Source: Maribellus sediminis (GTDB taxonomy: Bacteria > Bacteroidota > Bacteroidia > Bacteroidales > Prolixibacteraceae). Taken from it: DNA of 64,000 bases. The stretch is from contig NZ_WXUB01000008.1 of assembly GCF_011799805.1 (NCBI RefSeq), positions 1-64,000 on the forward strand. Reading direction: 5' to 3'. Of the stretch, positions 8,176 to 18,363 are shown one piece after another (the first letter of the stretch is position 1; every line of letters begins with the position of its first letter). The notes beneath the pieces are model-generated. The model was not told the origin of the DNA, made no database searches, and was given only the letters and a program-made list of their open reading frames with translations. The translations under genes were made by a program, and so were the position numbers.

Positions 8176-10470
8176 TTATTCCCGGCTTAATGAATAAGGA
8201 CGGTCTTTCTGCGCAGTTCCCCAGTCTTTATTCGGAGTGCTTCCCATTTCAAACTCCAGTTTTCCACCCTTTAACAAGTCGAAGTGATTAAGGTAGTTTT
8301 TGGTGTAAATCTTGCCGTCTAGTTTTGCATTTTGAATGTAATTCTTCCCGGATGAGGCGCCTGGTGCTTCAATGATTAAATTGGTGTTGTTAAGTTGTAT
8401 GCTTATCCGGTCGAAATGCGGGCCCGAAATTACATACTCAGGCACTGAAGGACTCACCGGGTAAAAACCAAGTGCTGCAAAAACATACCAGGCCGACATC
8501 TGGCCTGCATCGTCGTTGCCACTTAAGCCACCAACGCCGGCATCGTATTCATTTAGCATGATCTCCGAAACCAGAGCCTGAGTTTTCCAGGGTTGGCCGC
8601 AGTAATTGTACAGAAACGGAATTTGGTGTCCCGGTTCGTTGCCATGCCAGTACTGGCCACTTACGTGAAAACGATCGAGTTGCTCAGCAAAATCTTTTTC
8701 TCCTCCCATCAGCTCCTTTAGTCCGTTAATATCATGTGGAACATACCAGGTATATTGCCACGGCGTTCCTTCGGTGATGTAGGACATGCGCTTCAGTTTA
8801 TCAAAATCAGGTGTAAAGCTTCCATCGGCAAAACGCCCGCGAACACAGGTATCAGCTTTGCTGTATACATTTTTATAATTCAGTGCACGTTGCAGCAATT
8901 CCTCGGCATTTTGGGTGTCGTTTCTTTTTAGTGCAATTCTACTCAGGGCAAAATCGTCGAAGGCATATTCCAGCGTGCGCGAAACCTGCTCGTTTTTATG
9001 AAACGATTCTCTTACCCCGTCTTCCAACGGAACGTAACCATATTTTAAGTACGAACTTAAAGCCCGGCGGCCTTTGCCGTTTTTGTAATCTTCGAAATTG
9101 GCAGGTGTTTCGAATGCGTTTTTAATCAGGTACTGATATTCCTCGTCACTGATATCGATGATATTTTTGATACTGGCGTCGGCGAGGGTTGTTATTACAT
9201 GGTCGCCAATCATGGCAGAAGTGTAGCTGTTCCAGCATGGAAAAATGGGAAGCCAGTCTCCGTTTTTTGCTTTATCGAGCAAACTCCACATCATGTTGGC
9301 ATTTGCTTCGGGCATAAGCAGGTTAAATAAAGGATGCGAGGCACGGTAGGTGTCCCACATCGAAAAATCAACATAGTAATCTTTGTCGCCTGAATTCAGT
9401 ACCTGTTTGCCACCGGAAAAACTTAAATAAGTTCCATCTGCATCGTTAAAGGTTCGTGGATGCAAAAGACTGTGATAAAGTGCGGTATAAAATTTTGTCT
9501 TGTCGGTGGTACTGCCACCCTCCACCTGAACCTTGTTCAGCACTTTTTCCCAGGTGGCTTTTAGTTCGGCTTCCACGTGTTCGAAATTCCTATTAGCCAG
9601 CTCGGCATCCAGGTTTTTACGTGCCTGTTCAATGCTGGTAAACGAAGTGCCAATTTGCACTTCAATACTTTCCCCTGATTGAACCAGAAAAGTCGCATAG
9701 CCGCCAAGGTCCTGCACATTTCGAATTGCCGTATCCCGCTCCATAATATCTTCTCCCTGAAAAACGCCAAAGCTGTCGAAATCGCGGTTGAACCGTGCTA
9801 CAAAATAGCCGCTAAAACCGGCTGCTTCGCCCCAGCCCTGATAAATGCGGTGCACCGGATTGTAGCCAACAATTTCATTTTGTTCGTTTATGATTGCAGT
9901 AAATCCCTGGCCTTCGTCGCTGTTCGGATTTAAAATAATATGTGCAGACCCGGCATTTTCAAAGGTAAAACGAAGCATACCGCAGCGTTTGGTGGCAGTC
10001 ATTTCTGTTTTTATGTTGTAGTCATCCAGATAAACGGTGTAGTTGTATGGAGTTGAAGTTTCTTTTTGGTGCGAAAATCCGGAGCCTCTTTTCTCTGTCG
10101 AACAAATCAGGTCTCCTGAAACTGGCATAATGCTCATGCTGCCGTAGTCTTGCACACACGATCCGCTTAACCAGTGACTTCCCCTGAATCCGTTAATGAT
10201 GGAGTCGTTATAATAATAGGGCGCAATACACTTTGTTTCAGTGGCCCTGGTCTGCGGTGTCCAGTTGGTCATGGCAAAGGGTGTGGTAACATACGGCACT
10301 ACCTGGGCATTGTTCTCTGATCCTTTCCCGTGACTTAATGCGTTTAAAGTACAGGCCGGAGCGGTTCCGATCAAAGGATTTACATAGTCAACCAGCGGGG
10401 TGGAGTCAGATTTGCGCGAGCAACTTTGAAGCGTGAGCAGAACTACAATTATCAGGATAGCGGTTTTCAT
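8176..10470 (-). CDS. GH92 family glycoside hydrolase (alpha-mannosidase type), lipoprotein
   Basis: ATG 10470 gives 764 residues that begin with a lipoprotein signal (VLLTLQSCS, Cys about 18). The 33-bp longer TTG-type extension would bury this signal. The N-terminal VNPLIGTAP, GFRGSHWLSGS and VQDYGS motifs and the C-terminal GNDDAGQMSAWYVFAALGFY signature are diagnostic of GH92, calcium-dependent exo-alpha-mannosidases that cleave host or algal glycans. The lipid anchor suggests a surface or periplasmic position. It stands alone, without SusC/SusD neighbours, so it is not part of a visible polysaccharide utilisation locus. The exact linkage specificity is not readable. Confidence 0.93.
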   Translation of the reverse strand: MKTAILIIVVLLTLQSCSRKSDSTPLVDYVNPLIGTAPACTLNALSHGKGSENNAQVVPYVTTPFAMTNWTPQTRATETKCIAPYYYNDSIINGFRGSHWLSGSCVQDYGSMSIMPVSGDLICSTEKRGSGFSHQKETSTPYNYTVYLDDYNIKTEMTATKRCGMLRFTFENAGSAHIILNPNSDEGQGFTAIINEQNEIVGYNPVHRIYQGWGEAAGFSGYFVARFNRDFDSFGVFQGEDIMERDTAIRNVQDLGGYATFLVQSGESIEVQIGTSFTSIEQARKNLDAELANRNFEHVEAELKATWEKVLNKVQVEGGSTTDKTKFYTALYHSLLHPRTFNDADGTYLSFSGGKQVLNSGDKDYYVDFSMWDTYRASHPLFNLLMPEANANMMWSLLDKAKNGDWLPIFPCWNSYTSAMIGDHVITTLADASIKNIIDISDEEYQYLIKNAFETPANFEDYKNGKGRRALSSYLKYGYVPLEDGVRESFHKNEQVSRTLEYAFDDFALSRIALKRNDTQNAEELLQRALNYKNVYSKADTCVRGRFADGSFTPDFDKLKRMSYITEGTPWQYTWYVPHDINGLKELMGGEKDFAEQLDRFHVSGQYWHGNEPGHQIPFLYNYCGQPWKTQALVSEIMLNEYDAGVGGLSGNDDAGQMSAWYVFAALGFYPVSPSVPEYVISGPHFDRISIQLNNTNLIIEAPGASSGKNYIQNAKLDGKIYTKNYLNHFDLLKGGKLEFEMGSTPNKDWGTAQKDRPYSLSRE

Positions 10471-10576
10471 TTGAACGAGTTGGTTTAAATAAAATATCCA
10501 CAAGGTAATTAATAAATTCTCTTCACGCTGTAGACGCAGCTGCAGAATTTGGGGATGAATTCGGGAAATTAGGGCA

Positions 10577-10661
10577 GAAAAAAAGGAGGACAGGATGTAA
10601 TCACGTTCAAATGGTCAAGGGAAAGTGATTAGTTAGGAAATTTCCTTATCCGCCCTCCTGA
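10577..10661 (-). ncRNA. Candidate structured RNA ending in a terminator, downstream of gltD
   Basis: Read on the minus strand, AGGAGG (10659-10654) pairs with CCTCCT (10589-10584) and GGAT (10651-10648) with ATCC (10596-10593). Inside lie a small hairpin on the palindrome AGGAAATTTCCT (10646-10635) and a 7-bp stem TAATCAC/GTGATTA (10631-10625 with 10604-10598). A T-run follows the closing stem (10583-10578). This three-way-junction shape is more elaborate than a plain terminator. It lies 40 bp after gltD and 107 bp before the GH92 start, so it could be a 3'-UTR terminator, a processed small RNA, or a leader attenuator for GH92. Confidence 0.4.
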
Positions 10662-10700
10662 AAAAACTGCACTATTGTTAATTCAAATCTTTTCTGGTTT

Positions 10701-12125
10701 TTACTTACCGTTCCTGAGGTATGCGTCAACATTCTCAGCAACAACTTTACCGGCCTGAATGGCGTGTACCACCAAACTGGCTCCTTTTTCAATATCTCCT
10801 GCAGCAAAAATCCTGTCAACAGAAGTTTGTTTTTTATCGTCTACTTTTACATTTCCTCTTGGATCGTATTCCACACCCAGACTATCGAGCAGTCCGTTAT
10901 GAACCGGCTGAGTGAAGCCCATTGAAAGCAGTGCCAAATCAACATCGATGATTTCAGTTGTGCCCTCCACTTCGTTCATTACCCAACGTCCGTTTTCGCT
11001 GGTCCATTCAACCTGAACAATTTCGGCCTGTTTCAGCACACCGTTTTCTCCGATGAAGCGTTTGGTGTTAAGGCTCCAGCGACGGGTACAACCTTCCTGG
11101 TGCGAACTTGAAGTACGCAAGGTGTTTGGCCAGTAAGGCCATGGATTATTATCCACTCTTTTTTCCGGAGGTTTTGGAAGAATCTCGATTTGTGTTACCG
11201 ATTTTGCTTTTTGGCGAACCGAAGTTCCCACACAGTCGGAGCCGGTATCACCACCACCGATAACAAGAACGTTTTTGTCTTCTGCCAGAATGCGAACATT
11301 TTCAGGAATAGTCTGACCTGAAACCACTTTGTTTTGTTGGGTCAGAAAATCCATTGCATAATGAACGCCATCCAAATCGCGACCTTCAACTTCGAGGTCA
11401 CGTGGCTGCTCGGCACCCATTGCTAAAACAACGGCATCGTAGTCTTTGAGCAATTCTTTTTTTGTGATATCAACACCAACATTTACGTTGGTTTTGAATT
11501 CAATTCCTTCGTCAACAAAGAGTGCTAAACGGCGGTCGATAACTCGTTTGTTCAATTTAAAATCGGGGATACCGTAACGCAGTAATCCACCGATCGCATC
11601 ATTCTTTTCGAATACGGTTACCGTGTGACCGGCCCTGTTCAGCAAGTCGGCAGCCGATAAACCGGCAGGCCCTGACCCAATAACCGCCACTTTTTTACCG
11701 GTACGCGATTTTGGCGGATTGGCCACCACAATTCCGGCTTCAAAAGCCTGTTCAACAGTTGCACATTCGTTTTCGCGAATGGTTACAGCTTCATCGTGAA
11801 TGGCCAGCACACACGATTTTTCGCAGGGTGCCGGGCAAATTCTACCGGTTATTTCCGGGAAACTGTTGGTAGAATGTAAAATATAGTAAGCTTCTGCTTT
11901 GTTTCCTTTGTAAACGGCATCCTGCCATTCCGGAATTTTACTTCCTACAGGGCATCCCCAGTGACAAAATGGTATGCCGCAATCCATACAGCGCGAAGCC
12001 TGTAATTTACGGTCCTTTTCATTCAGTGTCTGCTCTACTTCCCCGTAGTCAAAAATCCTTTCCTCTTTCGGGCGGTAGCCGGCATCAATTCGGCCTACTG
12101 TCATGAATCCTCTTGGATCTCCCAT
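10701..12125 (-). CDS. gltD: Glutamate synthase, NADPH-dependent small (beta) subunit
   Basis: The 474-residue protein has the family's usual length. The N-terminal Cys cluster (CMDCGIPFCHWGCP near 45, ICPAPCEKSC near 97) binds the 4Fe-4S centres. The FAD-binding GSGPAGLSAADLLNRAG lies near 150 and the NADPH-binding GGGDTGSDCVG near 290; TSVDRIFAAGDIEKG with the second FAD contact is near 440. It passes electrons from NADPH to the large subunit, which converts glutamine and 2-oxoglutarate into two glutamates. It lies 44 bp downstream of gltB on the same strand, clearly one operon. Together with the Amt/PII operon further on, it forms the ammonium assimilation set of this window, although glnA is not here. 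Confidence 0.96.
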   Translation of the reverse strand: MGDPRGFMTVGRIDAGYRPKEERIFDYGEVEQTLNEKDRKLQASRCMDCGIPFCHWGCPVGSKIPEWQDAVYKGNKAEAYYILHSTNSFPEITGRICPAPCEKSCVLAIHDEAVTIRENECATVEQAFEAGIVVANPPKSRTGKKVAVIGSGPAGLSAADLLNRAGHTVTVFEKNDAIGGLLRYGIPDFKLNKRVIDRRLALFVDEGIEFKTNVNVGVDITKKELLKDYDAVVLAMGAEQPRDLEVEGRDLDGVHYAMDFLTQQNKVVSGQTIPENVRILAEDKNVLVIGGGDTGSDCVGTSVRQKAKSVTQIEILPKPPEKRVDNNPWPYWPNTLRTSSSHQEGCTRRWSLNTKRFIGENGVLKQAEIVQVEWTSENGRWVMNEVEGTTEIIDVDLALLSMGFTQPVHNGLLDSLGVEYDPRGNVKVDDKKQTSVDRIFAAGDIEKGASLVVHAIQAGKVVAENVDAYLRNGK

Positions 12126-12169
12126 ATCTTGTTTTCTTTTTTTCGATTAACTAATACTGCAGGTAACGT

Positions 12170-15100
12170 TTATTCGTGACGTGAAGGATCATCTTCAGTC
12201 AACTGTAACTTCTTCTGCAACTCTTTCAACTTCTGTTCCTGCAGAACTTTTTTGTATTCGAACGGAATCACCTTCACAAATTTTGGCAGGTAAGCTTCCC
12301 AGTTAGTAAGGATTTTGGAAGCCACCGCACTCTGTGTATAAGTAAGGTGTTTGCTGATCATTTCCTGCAGTTCCTTAATGTCGGCTTTGTCTTCAACAGG
12401 TGAAAGTTCAACCAGACCTGTATTACAGAAATAATCGAAGTTTCCAACCTCGTCGAGCACATAGGCAATACCGCCGCTCATACCCGCTGCGAAGTTACGT
12501 CCGGTTCTACCAAGAACTGCAACGCGACCTCCGGTCATGTATTCGCAACAGTGGTCACCGGTACCTTCAATAACTGCTTTTGCACCCGAGTTTCTCACGC
12601 AGAAACGTTCGCCTGCCACACCTCGGAAGTAGGCCTCGCCGCTTGTTGCTCCGTAAAGCGAAGTATTCCCGATTAGGATGTTTTCTTCAGGTTTGAATGT
12701 AGAACCAATTGGCGGAACAACGATGATTTTACCTCCCGAAAGTCCTTTCCCGATGTAGTCGTTCGAATCGCCTTCCAAACGGAATGTTACTCCTTTGGTA
12801 AGGAAAGCACCAAAACTCTGTCCGGCAGTACCGTGGAAAGTACAGTTAATTGTGTCATCCGGCAAGCCTGATTCGCCATAACGTTTTGATATTTGTCCGG
12901 ATAACATGGCGCCCACCGTACGGTCAACGTTCACGATATTGCGTTGTATCCAAACTTTCTCAGCACCGTTTAATGCTTTTTTCGAATCGCGGATCAACTG
13001 GTTATCCATGTGTTGCGAGATATCCTGATGATTCGGATGCGTATTATGAATGTCAACATCTTCTGCTTCTTTTGGTAAATACAGCAGTTTCGAGAAGTCA
13101 ACAGTTTTCATTTTCCAGTTGGTAACATTTTGATTTACCTCCAGCAGATCGGTACGTCCAACAATTTCACTGAACCTGCGGAATCCCATTTCTGCCAGGT
13201 ATTCGCGAATTTCCTCAGCAATAAAGCGGAAGAAGTTAATGGTGTACTCCGATTTACCGATAAAACGTTTTCTGAGTTCTTTATCCTGGGTAGCGATACC
13301 GGCAGGGCAGGTGTTCATGTGGCATTTACGCATCATGATACAACCCAGAACGATCAGTGCAGAAGTTGAGAATCCGAATTCTTCACCACCCAGACAGGCC
13401 AGAGTTACTACATCGCGACCGGTTTTCAACTGACCGTCGACCTGTAATTTAACACGTCCGCGAAGGTTGTTCAGAACCAGTGTCTGTTGCGTTTCTGCAA
13501 TTCCCAATTCAACCGGTAATCCGGCATGTTTGATCGAACTTGCAGGACTTGCTCCGGTTCCACCGTCGGCACCCGCAATGATAATTACATCGGAGAATGC
13601 TTTGGCCACACCGGCTGCAATGGTACCAACACCGTCTTCAGACACCAGTTTCACCGAAACTTTAGCTCTTGGGTTGGTTACTTTTAAATCGTAGATCAGC
13701 TGTGCTAAATCTTCAATCGAATAAATATCGTGGTGCGGAGGTGGCGAAATCAGCGTAATTCCAGGCGTTGAGTTACGGGTTTTTGCAATGATCTTGTTCA
13801 CCTTAAACCCGGGTAACTGTCCACCTTCTCCTGGTTTTGCTCCCTGTGCAATTTTAATCTGAAGTTCGTCGGCATTGGTCAGGTAGTTGTTGGTAACACC
13901 AAAACGTCCCGACGCGATTTGTTTGATCTTACTGTTTTTCAGCGTACCAAAACGTGCAGGATCTTCACCGCCTTCACCGGTGTTGCTTCGTCCGCCAATG
14001 GTGTTCATGGTAACCGCCAAAGCTTCGTGTGCTTCTTTACTGATCGAACCGTACGACATGGCACCTGTTACGAATCGCTTCATGATTTCCTCGATCGGTT
14101 CAACCTGATCAATCGGAATAGGATTTCGTTTCAGGTTGAAACAGCCACGAATAAAGGCCGGCCGTTGGTTTTGTTTGTCAACCAGTGCGCTGTATTCTTT
14201 GTATTTGCCGTAATCGTTGGTGCGGGTTGCCCACTGCAGTAAGCCAATGGTTTCCGGGTTCCAGGCGTGGTGTTCACCGTATTTTCTCCAGGCGTAATTG
14301 CCCGAGTTTTCAAAACGGAAAGGTTCCGGAGCATTGTCAGGCTTGTAGGCTGCTTCGTGAAACATTGAAGTTTCCTTGCAAATTTCCTCCAGGCCAACAC
14401 CTCCTATTTTCGAAGTTGTTCCGGTAAAATATTTGTTGATTACATCATTGCTTACACCTATTGCTTCGAAAATCTGGGCGCCATGGTAGCTGCGCAGGGT
14501 TGAAATTCCCATTTTAGAGAATACTTTCAACAATCCTTTGCCAACAGCCTTGATGTAATTTTTACGGGCTTCCTTGTATTCAATATCAATCTTGCCTTCC
14601 TTCACCATGTGATCGATGGCAGCATAGGCCAGGTAAGGATTAATTACACTGGCACCATAACCCAGCAGTAACGCAAAGTGGTTCACTTCGCGGGCTTCAG
14701 CAGTTTCCACAATGATACCAACCTGCATCCTTTTCTTGCTGCGGATCAGGTGGTGGTGAACGGCTGCAACGGCCAGTAACGATGGGATCGGAGCCATATC
14801 TTCCGAAATATTCCGGTCGGTTAGAATGATGTAATTCTTTTTATCGTCAACGGCTTTTTCGGCCTCAGCCAACAGTTCGTCAAGTGCCTTTTTAAAACCT
14901 TCAGCGCCGTCTTTTACCGGGAACACCATCGGGATGGTTTTGTGCGAAAACATTTCATCCTTCAGATCCTTGATCTTTCCAAGGTCGGTGTTGGTAATAA
15001 GCGGCTCGTTAAATTTGATCAGTTTGCAATGATCCGGATTTTCGTCCAGGATGTTTGAATGCAATGATCCGATATAATTGGTGAGTGCCATAACCAAACC

Positions 15101-16693
15101 TTCGCGAATCGGGTCGATAGGCGGGTTGGTGACCTGTGCAAAGCTCTGTTTAAAGTAGTCGAACAGGCGTTTTGGTTGATCTGAGAAAACAGCCGGAGGT
15201 GCATCGTTACCCATCGAACTGGTAGGTTCGGCACCGACGACACTCATGGGCTGGATCAACTCGTACATGTCTTCCTTGGTGTATCCGAATACTTTCGAAT
15301 AGGTCTCGAAATTATCAATGGAAGAAGGAACACGTTGTTTTACCGTGATATCCTTCATCATCATGCGGTTTTCTTTTAACCACATTTGATACGGATTGCG
15401 ACGACTCAACTGTTCTTTAACTTCCTGGTCAGGAATTATGATTCCGAGTTGCGTATCGACCAGTAATATTTTACCCGGACGCAAACGTCCTTTTTCTTTG
15501 ATCTCTTCAGCCGGGAATGTTTGAACACCAACCTCTGAACCCATAACAATCAGGTTGTTTTTGGTGATCACGTAACGCGACGGGCGTAACCCGTTTCTGT
15601 CGAGTGTTCCTCCAATGTAACGTCCGTCGGAGAAAACCATCGACGCCGGTCCGTCCCACGGCTCCATTATGGTAGAGTGGTACTCATAGAAAGCTTTTAA
15701 GCTTTCGGGTATCGGGTTTTTCTGGTTGAACGATTCCGGAATCATCATACACAAGGAGTGCGGCAACGAACGGCCGGTCATGTGCAGGAATTCCAGTACG
15801 TTATCAAACGAAGCTGAATCCGATTTTCCGGGTTCAATCACCGGAAGCAGTTTTTTAAGGTCTTCCCCAAAAACTTCCGATTTCATAAGTGCCTCGCGGG
15901 CTTGCATCCACAAGCGGTTGCCTTTTACGGTGTTGATTTCGCCGTTGTGTGCAACAATACGGAATGGCTGCGCCAAATCCCAGGTTGGGAAGGTATTGGT
16001 ACTAAAACGCGAGTGAACCAAGGCAATGGCACTTTTAAACTTCTCGTTTTTAAAGTCAAGGTAATATGCCTTCAGCTGATCGGGCGTAAACATTCCCTTG
16101 TAAACAATTATTTTGGCCGATAAACTGGGCTGGTAGAAACTGTCTTTGTATTTCAGGTTCGAATCGCGAACTTCCTTCTCAGCCAGTTTACGTACAATGT
16201 ATAACTTACGCTCCAGCGCATCTTTTTCAAGATCGGCTTTTACAAATATTTGCTTAATGAATGGCTCTGTTGTTTTGGCGATCTCGCCAGGAGCCGAACT
16301 GTCGACGGGTACGTCGCGGTATCCCAGCAATGTCAGGCCTTCTGCCTCAACATGTTTGCTCAGGATCTCGGTACAGATATTGGCTTCTATTTCATCCTTT
16401 GGAAGGAAGACCAATCCTGTTCCGTATTTTCCCTGCGGACCAACATTCAATTTCAAAACGTCGGTGATAAACTCGTGCGGGATCTGCATTAGCAATCCGG
16501 CACCGTCACCGGTTGAATTATCGGCGCTAGTAGCACCCCGGTGATCCATGTTCCGCAGTACCTCCAATCCACGGTTTACAATGTCGTGCGACGGTTTGCC
16601 CTTAATATGGGCTACAAAACCAATCCCACAGTTATCGTGTTCGTTCACAGGGTTATAAAGACCCTGTGCATCCGGTAGTCTCTTCTGCATCAT
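12170..16693 (-). CDS. gltB: Glutamate synthase large (alpha) subunit
   Basis: This 1507-residue protein has all four expected domains. The mature class II glutamine amidotransferase begins at Cys22 (NCGIGFVAH), so a 21-residue propeptide is cut off. A central domain is followed by the FMN-binding synthase barrel with SGRFGVTNNYL and ISPPPHHDIYSIEDLAQLI. The 3Fe-4S cluster uses CIMMRKCHMNTCPAGIA, and the C-terminal GXGXG-type beta-helix follows. Ammonia released from glutamine is channelled to the barrel, where 2-oxoglutarate is aminated. The gene leads the gltB-gltD operon. Two adjacent Met codons open the frame; either may be used. Confidence 0.97.
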   Translation of the reverse strand: MMQKRLPDAQGLYNPVNEHDNCGIGFVAHIKGKPSHDIVNRGLEVLRNMDHRGATSADNSTGDGAGLLMQIPHEFITDVLKLNVGPQGKYGTGLVFLPKDEIEANICTEILSKHVEAEGLTLLGYRDVPVDSSAPGEIAKTTEPFIKQIFVKADLEKDALERKLYIVRKLAEKEVRDSNLKYKDSFYQPSLSAKIIVYKGMFTPDQLKAYYLDFKNEKFKSAIALVHSRFSTNTFPTWDLAQPFRIVAHNGEINTVKGNRLWMQAREALMKSEVFGEDLKKLLPVIEPGKSDSASFDNVLEFLHMTGRSLPHSLCMMIPESFNQKNPIPESLKAFYEYHSTIMEPWDGPASMVFSDGRYIGGTLDRNGLRPSRYVITKNNLIVMGSEVGVQTFPAEEIKEKGRLRPGKILLVDTQLGIIIPDQEVKEQLSRRNPYQMWLKENRMMMKDITVKQRVPSSIDNFETYSKVFGYTKEDMYELIQPMSVVGAEPTSSMGNDAPPAVFSDQPKRLFDYFKQSFAQVTNPPIDPIREGLVMALTNYIGSLHSNILDENPDHCKLIKFNEPLITNTDLGKIKDLKDEMFSHKTIPMVFPVKDGAEGFKKALDELLAEAEKAVDDKKNYIILTDRNISEDMAPIPSLLAVAAVHHHLIRSKKRMQVGIIVETAEAREVNHFALLLGYGASVINPYLAYAAIDHMVKEGKIDIEYKEARKNYIKAVGKGLLKVFSKMGISTLRSYHGAQIFEAIGVSNDVINKYFTGTTSKIGGVGLEEICKETSMFHEAAYKPDNAPEPFRFENSGNYAWRKYGEHHAWNPETIGLLQWATRTNDYGKYKEYSALVDKQNQRPAFIRGCFNLKRNPIPIDQVEPIEEIMKRFVTGAMSYGSISKEAHEALAVTMNTIGGRSNTGEGGEDPARFGTLKNSKIKQIASGRFGVTNNYLTNADELQIKIAQGAKPGEGGQLPGFKVNKIIAKTRNSTPGITLISPPPHHDIYSIEDLAQLIYDLKVTNPRAKVSVKLVSEDGVGTIAAGVAKAFSDVIIIAGADGGTGASPASSIKHAGLPVELGIAETQQTLVLNNLRGRVKLQVDGQLKTGRDVVTLACLGGEEFGFSTSALIVLGCIMMRKCHMNTCPAGIATQDKELRKRFIGKSEYTINFFRFIAEEIREYLAEMGFRRFSEIVGRTDLLEVNQNVTNWKMKTVDFSKLLYLPKEAEDVDIHNTHPNHQDISQHMDNQLIRDSKKALNGAEKVWIQRNIVNVDRTVGAMLSGQISKRYGESGLPDDTINCTFHGTAGQSFGAFLTKGVTFRLEGDSNDYIGKGLSGGKIIVVPPIGSTFKPEENILIGNTSLYGATSGEAYFRGVAGERFCVRNSGAKAVIEGTGDHCCEYMTGGRVAVLGRTGRNFAAGMSGGIAYVLDEVGNFDYFCNTGLVELSPVEDKADIKELQEMISKHLTYTQSAVASKILTNWEAYLPKFVKVIPFEYKKVLQEQKLKELQKKLQLTEDDPSRHE

Positions 16694-16922
16694 CTTTTCT
16701 TCTGTTTAAATTTCCCCTTATACGCAATAATTAACCGCTGTCAAAAATCAATTATTGCAAAAATGTAAGCTATTCTCAAATAAAACTTACGAAGTGAAAC
16801 CAAAAATAAATAATGAAGTGAGAATTTACAATCAAATAATCACTTTTGTCTGTTAAATAACATACAATTAACCTTTCATTTCTTGAGAAAAGTCATTATT
16901 AAGGAGTCGAAAAATATGTAGT

Positions 16923-16942
16923 AACGTGACATTTGTCACGTT
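16923..16942. promoter_or_regulatory. Perfect palindrome (8-bp arms AACGTGAC/GTCACGTT) between argH and gltB
   Basis: The arms flank a 4-nt spacer, 10 bp after the argH stop codon and 230 bp upstream of gltB. It could be the argH terminator, but no T-run follows on the minus strand. The GTGAC(A)...GTCAC form resembles a CRP/FNR-type operator. The role is undecided. Confidence 0.4.
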
Positions 16943-16951
16943 TTCAGATAC

Positions 16952-18292
16952 TTAACCTGCCGTATTCAGCATGTTTTGCCTGGCTTCTTCCAAGGTAAGG
17001 AAATTGAAGCTTTTTAAGGTCTTTTCCTTTTTGGTTTGAATTTTATCCAACGCCAAATTTCCAATGCTGCCTTCGTGAACATGATTCACCATTTTTTCAG
17101 GTGAGAAAGTGTTGCTTTCTATCTGGCCGCCAACTATTTTGTAGGCCTCACGGAAAGGTACTCCTTGCAGTACAAGCTTGTTAACTTCCTCAACACTGAA
17201 CAGGTAGTCGTATTTCGGATCGTCCAGGATTTTGGTATTAACCGTCATGTTCTTCAAGGCAAGTCCTGCGATGTTCAGGCAGTCATTCAGTTCTTTAAAT
17301 GAAGGAAGAAAAACTTCTTTCACCATTTGCAGGTCGCGGAAATAACCACTTGGCAGGTTGTTGATGATCAACCCGATTTGTGCAGGCACTCCCTGCAATT
17401 TGTTGCAACGGGCACGCGTCAGCTCAAAAACATCGGGGTTCTTTTTGTGTGGCATGATGCTCGAACCCGTAGTGAATTCAGCTGGCAGACTTACAAAATT
17501 GAAATTCTGACTCATGTACAAACAAACATCGTAAGCCATTTTCGAAATGGTGGCTGCCAGGTTGGCAAGAGCAAACGAAACAATCTTTTCAACTTTGCCT
17601 CGTCCCATTTGGGCATAAACCACGTTGTAGTTCATGTTTTCGAATCCCAGAAGATCAGTAGTCATCTGACGGTTGAGCGGAAACGATGAACCGTATCCTG
17701 CAGCCGATCCCAGTGGATTTTGGTTGGTAATTTTATAAGCCGATCGCAGCAATTCCAGGTCATCAGTCAGGCTTTCGGCATAAGCGCTAAACCACAGTCC
17801 AAAAGATGAAGGCATGGCTACCTGCAGGTGGGTGTAACCCGGCAGCAGCACATCTTTCAGCTCCTCTGCACGTTCGAGCAAAATATCGATTAGAGCTACG
17901 GTACTTTCGGTAATTTCCTTTATGGCATCGCGCGTAAATAATTTGAGGTCGAGTAGTACCTGGTCGTTACGCGAACGTCCGCTGTGGATTTTTTTACCCA
18001 GATCGCCAAGCGTTTCGGTCAGCATAAATTCTACCTGCGAGTGAACATCTTCTACACCGTCTTCGATTTTAAAAGCGCCTGATTCAGCAATTTTATACAA
18101 GCGCTTCAATTCTTTCAGAAGCACAGGTAATTCTTCTTTGCCGATCAGTCCAACCGATTCGAGCATGGTTACATGCGCCATCGATCCAAGTATATCGTGA
18201 GTCGCCAAAAGGAGGTCCAGCTCGCGGTCGCGGCCAACGGTAAAATCTTCAATCGCTTTATTGACGGGTGTTCCCTTGTCCCAGAGTTTCAT
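16952..18292 (-). CDS. argH: Argininosuccinate lyase
   Basis: The 446-residue protein carries the fumarase/aspartase superfamily signature GSSIMPHKKNPD near residue 275, with the catalytic Ser loop. HSGRSRNDQV near 105 and the GYTHLQVAMP segment near 155 (catalytic His) are typical of ArgH. It cleaves argininosuccinate to arginine and fumarate, the last step of arginine synthesis. Other arg genes are absent from the window. It lies on the same strand as gltBD, 258 bp upstream of gltB, with a palindrome between them, so it may or may not share their transcript. Confidence 0.96.
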   Translation of the reverse strand: MKLWDKGTPVNKAIEDFTVGRDRELDLLLATHDILGSMAHVTMLESVGLIGKEELPVLLKELKRLYKIAESGAFKIEDGVEDVHSQVEFMLTETLGDLGKKIHSGRSRNDQVLLDLKLFTRDAIKEITESTVALIDILLERAEELKDVLLPGYTHLQVAMPSSFGLWFSAYAESLTDDLELLRSAYKITNQNPLGSAAGYGSSFPLNRQMTTDLLGFENMNYNVVYAQMGRGKVEKIVSFALANLAATISKMAYDVCLYMSQNFNFVSLPAEFTTGSSIMPHKKNPDVFELTRARCNKLQGVPAQIGLIINNLPSGYFRDLQMVKEVFLPSFKELNDCLNIAGLALKNMTVNTKILDDPKYDYLFSVEEVNKLVLQGVPFREAYKIVGGQIESNTFSPEKMVNHVHEGSIGNLALDKIQTKKEKTLKSFNFLTLEEARQNMLNTAG

Positions 18293-18363
18293 ATTGTTCT
18301 ATTTATGCATTGCCTGAATGTATAGTACCGAAGGATGTTGAATAATCCTGAATTCAAGCTTCA

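Noticed and set aside
10577-10661. A known glutamine riboswitch after gltD
   Set aside because: It lacks the conserved core of the glnA or Downstream-peptide motifs, and it lies after, not before, the nitrogen genes.
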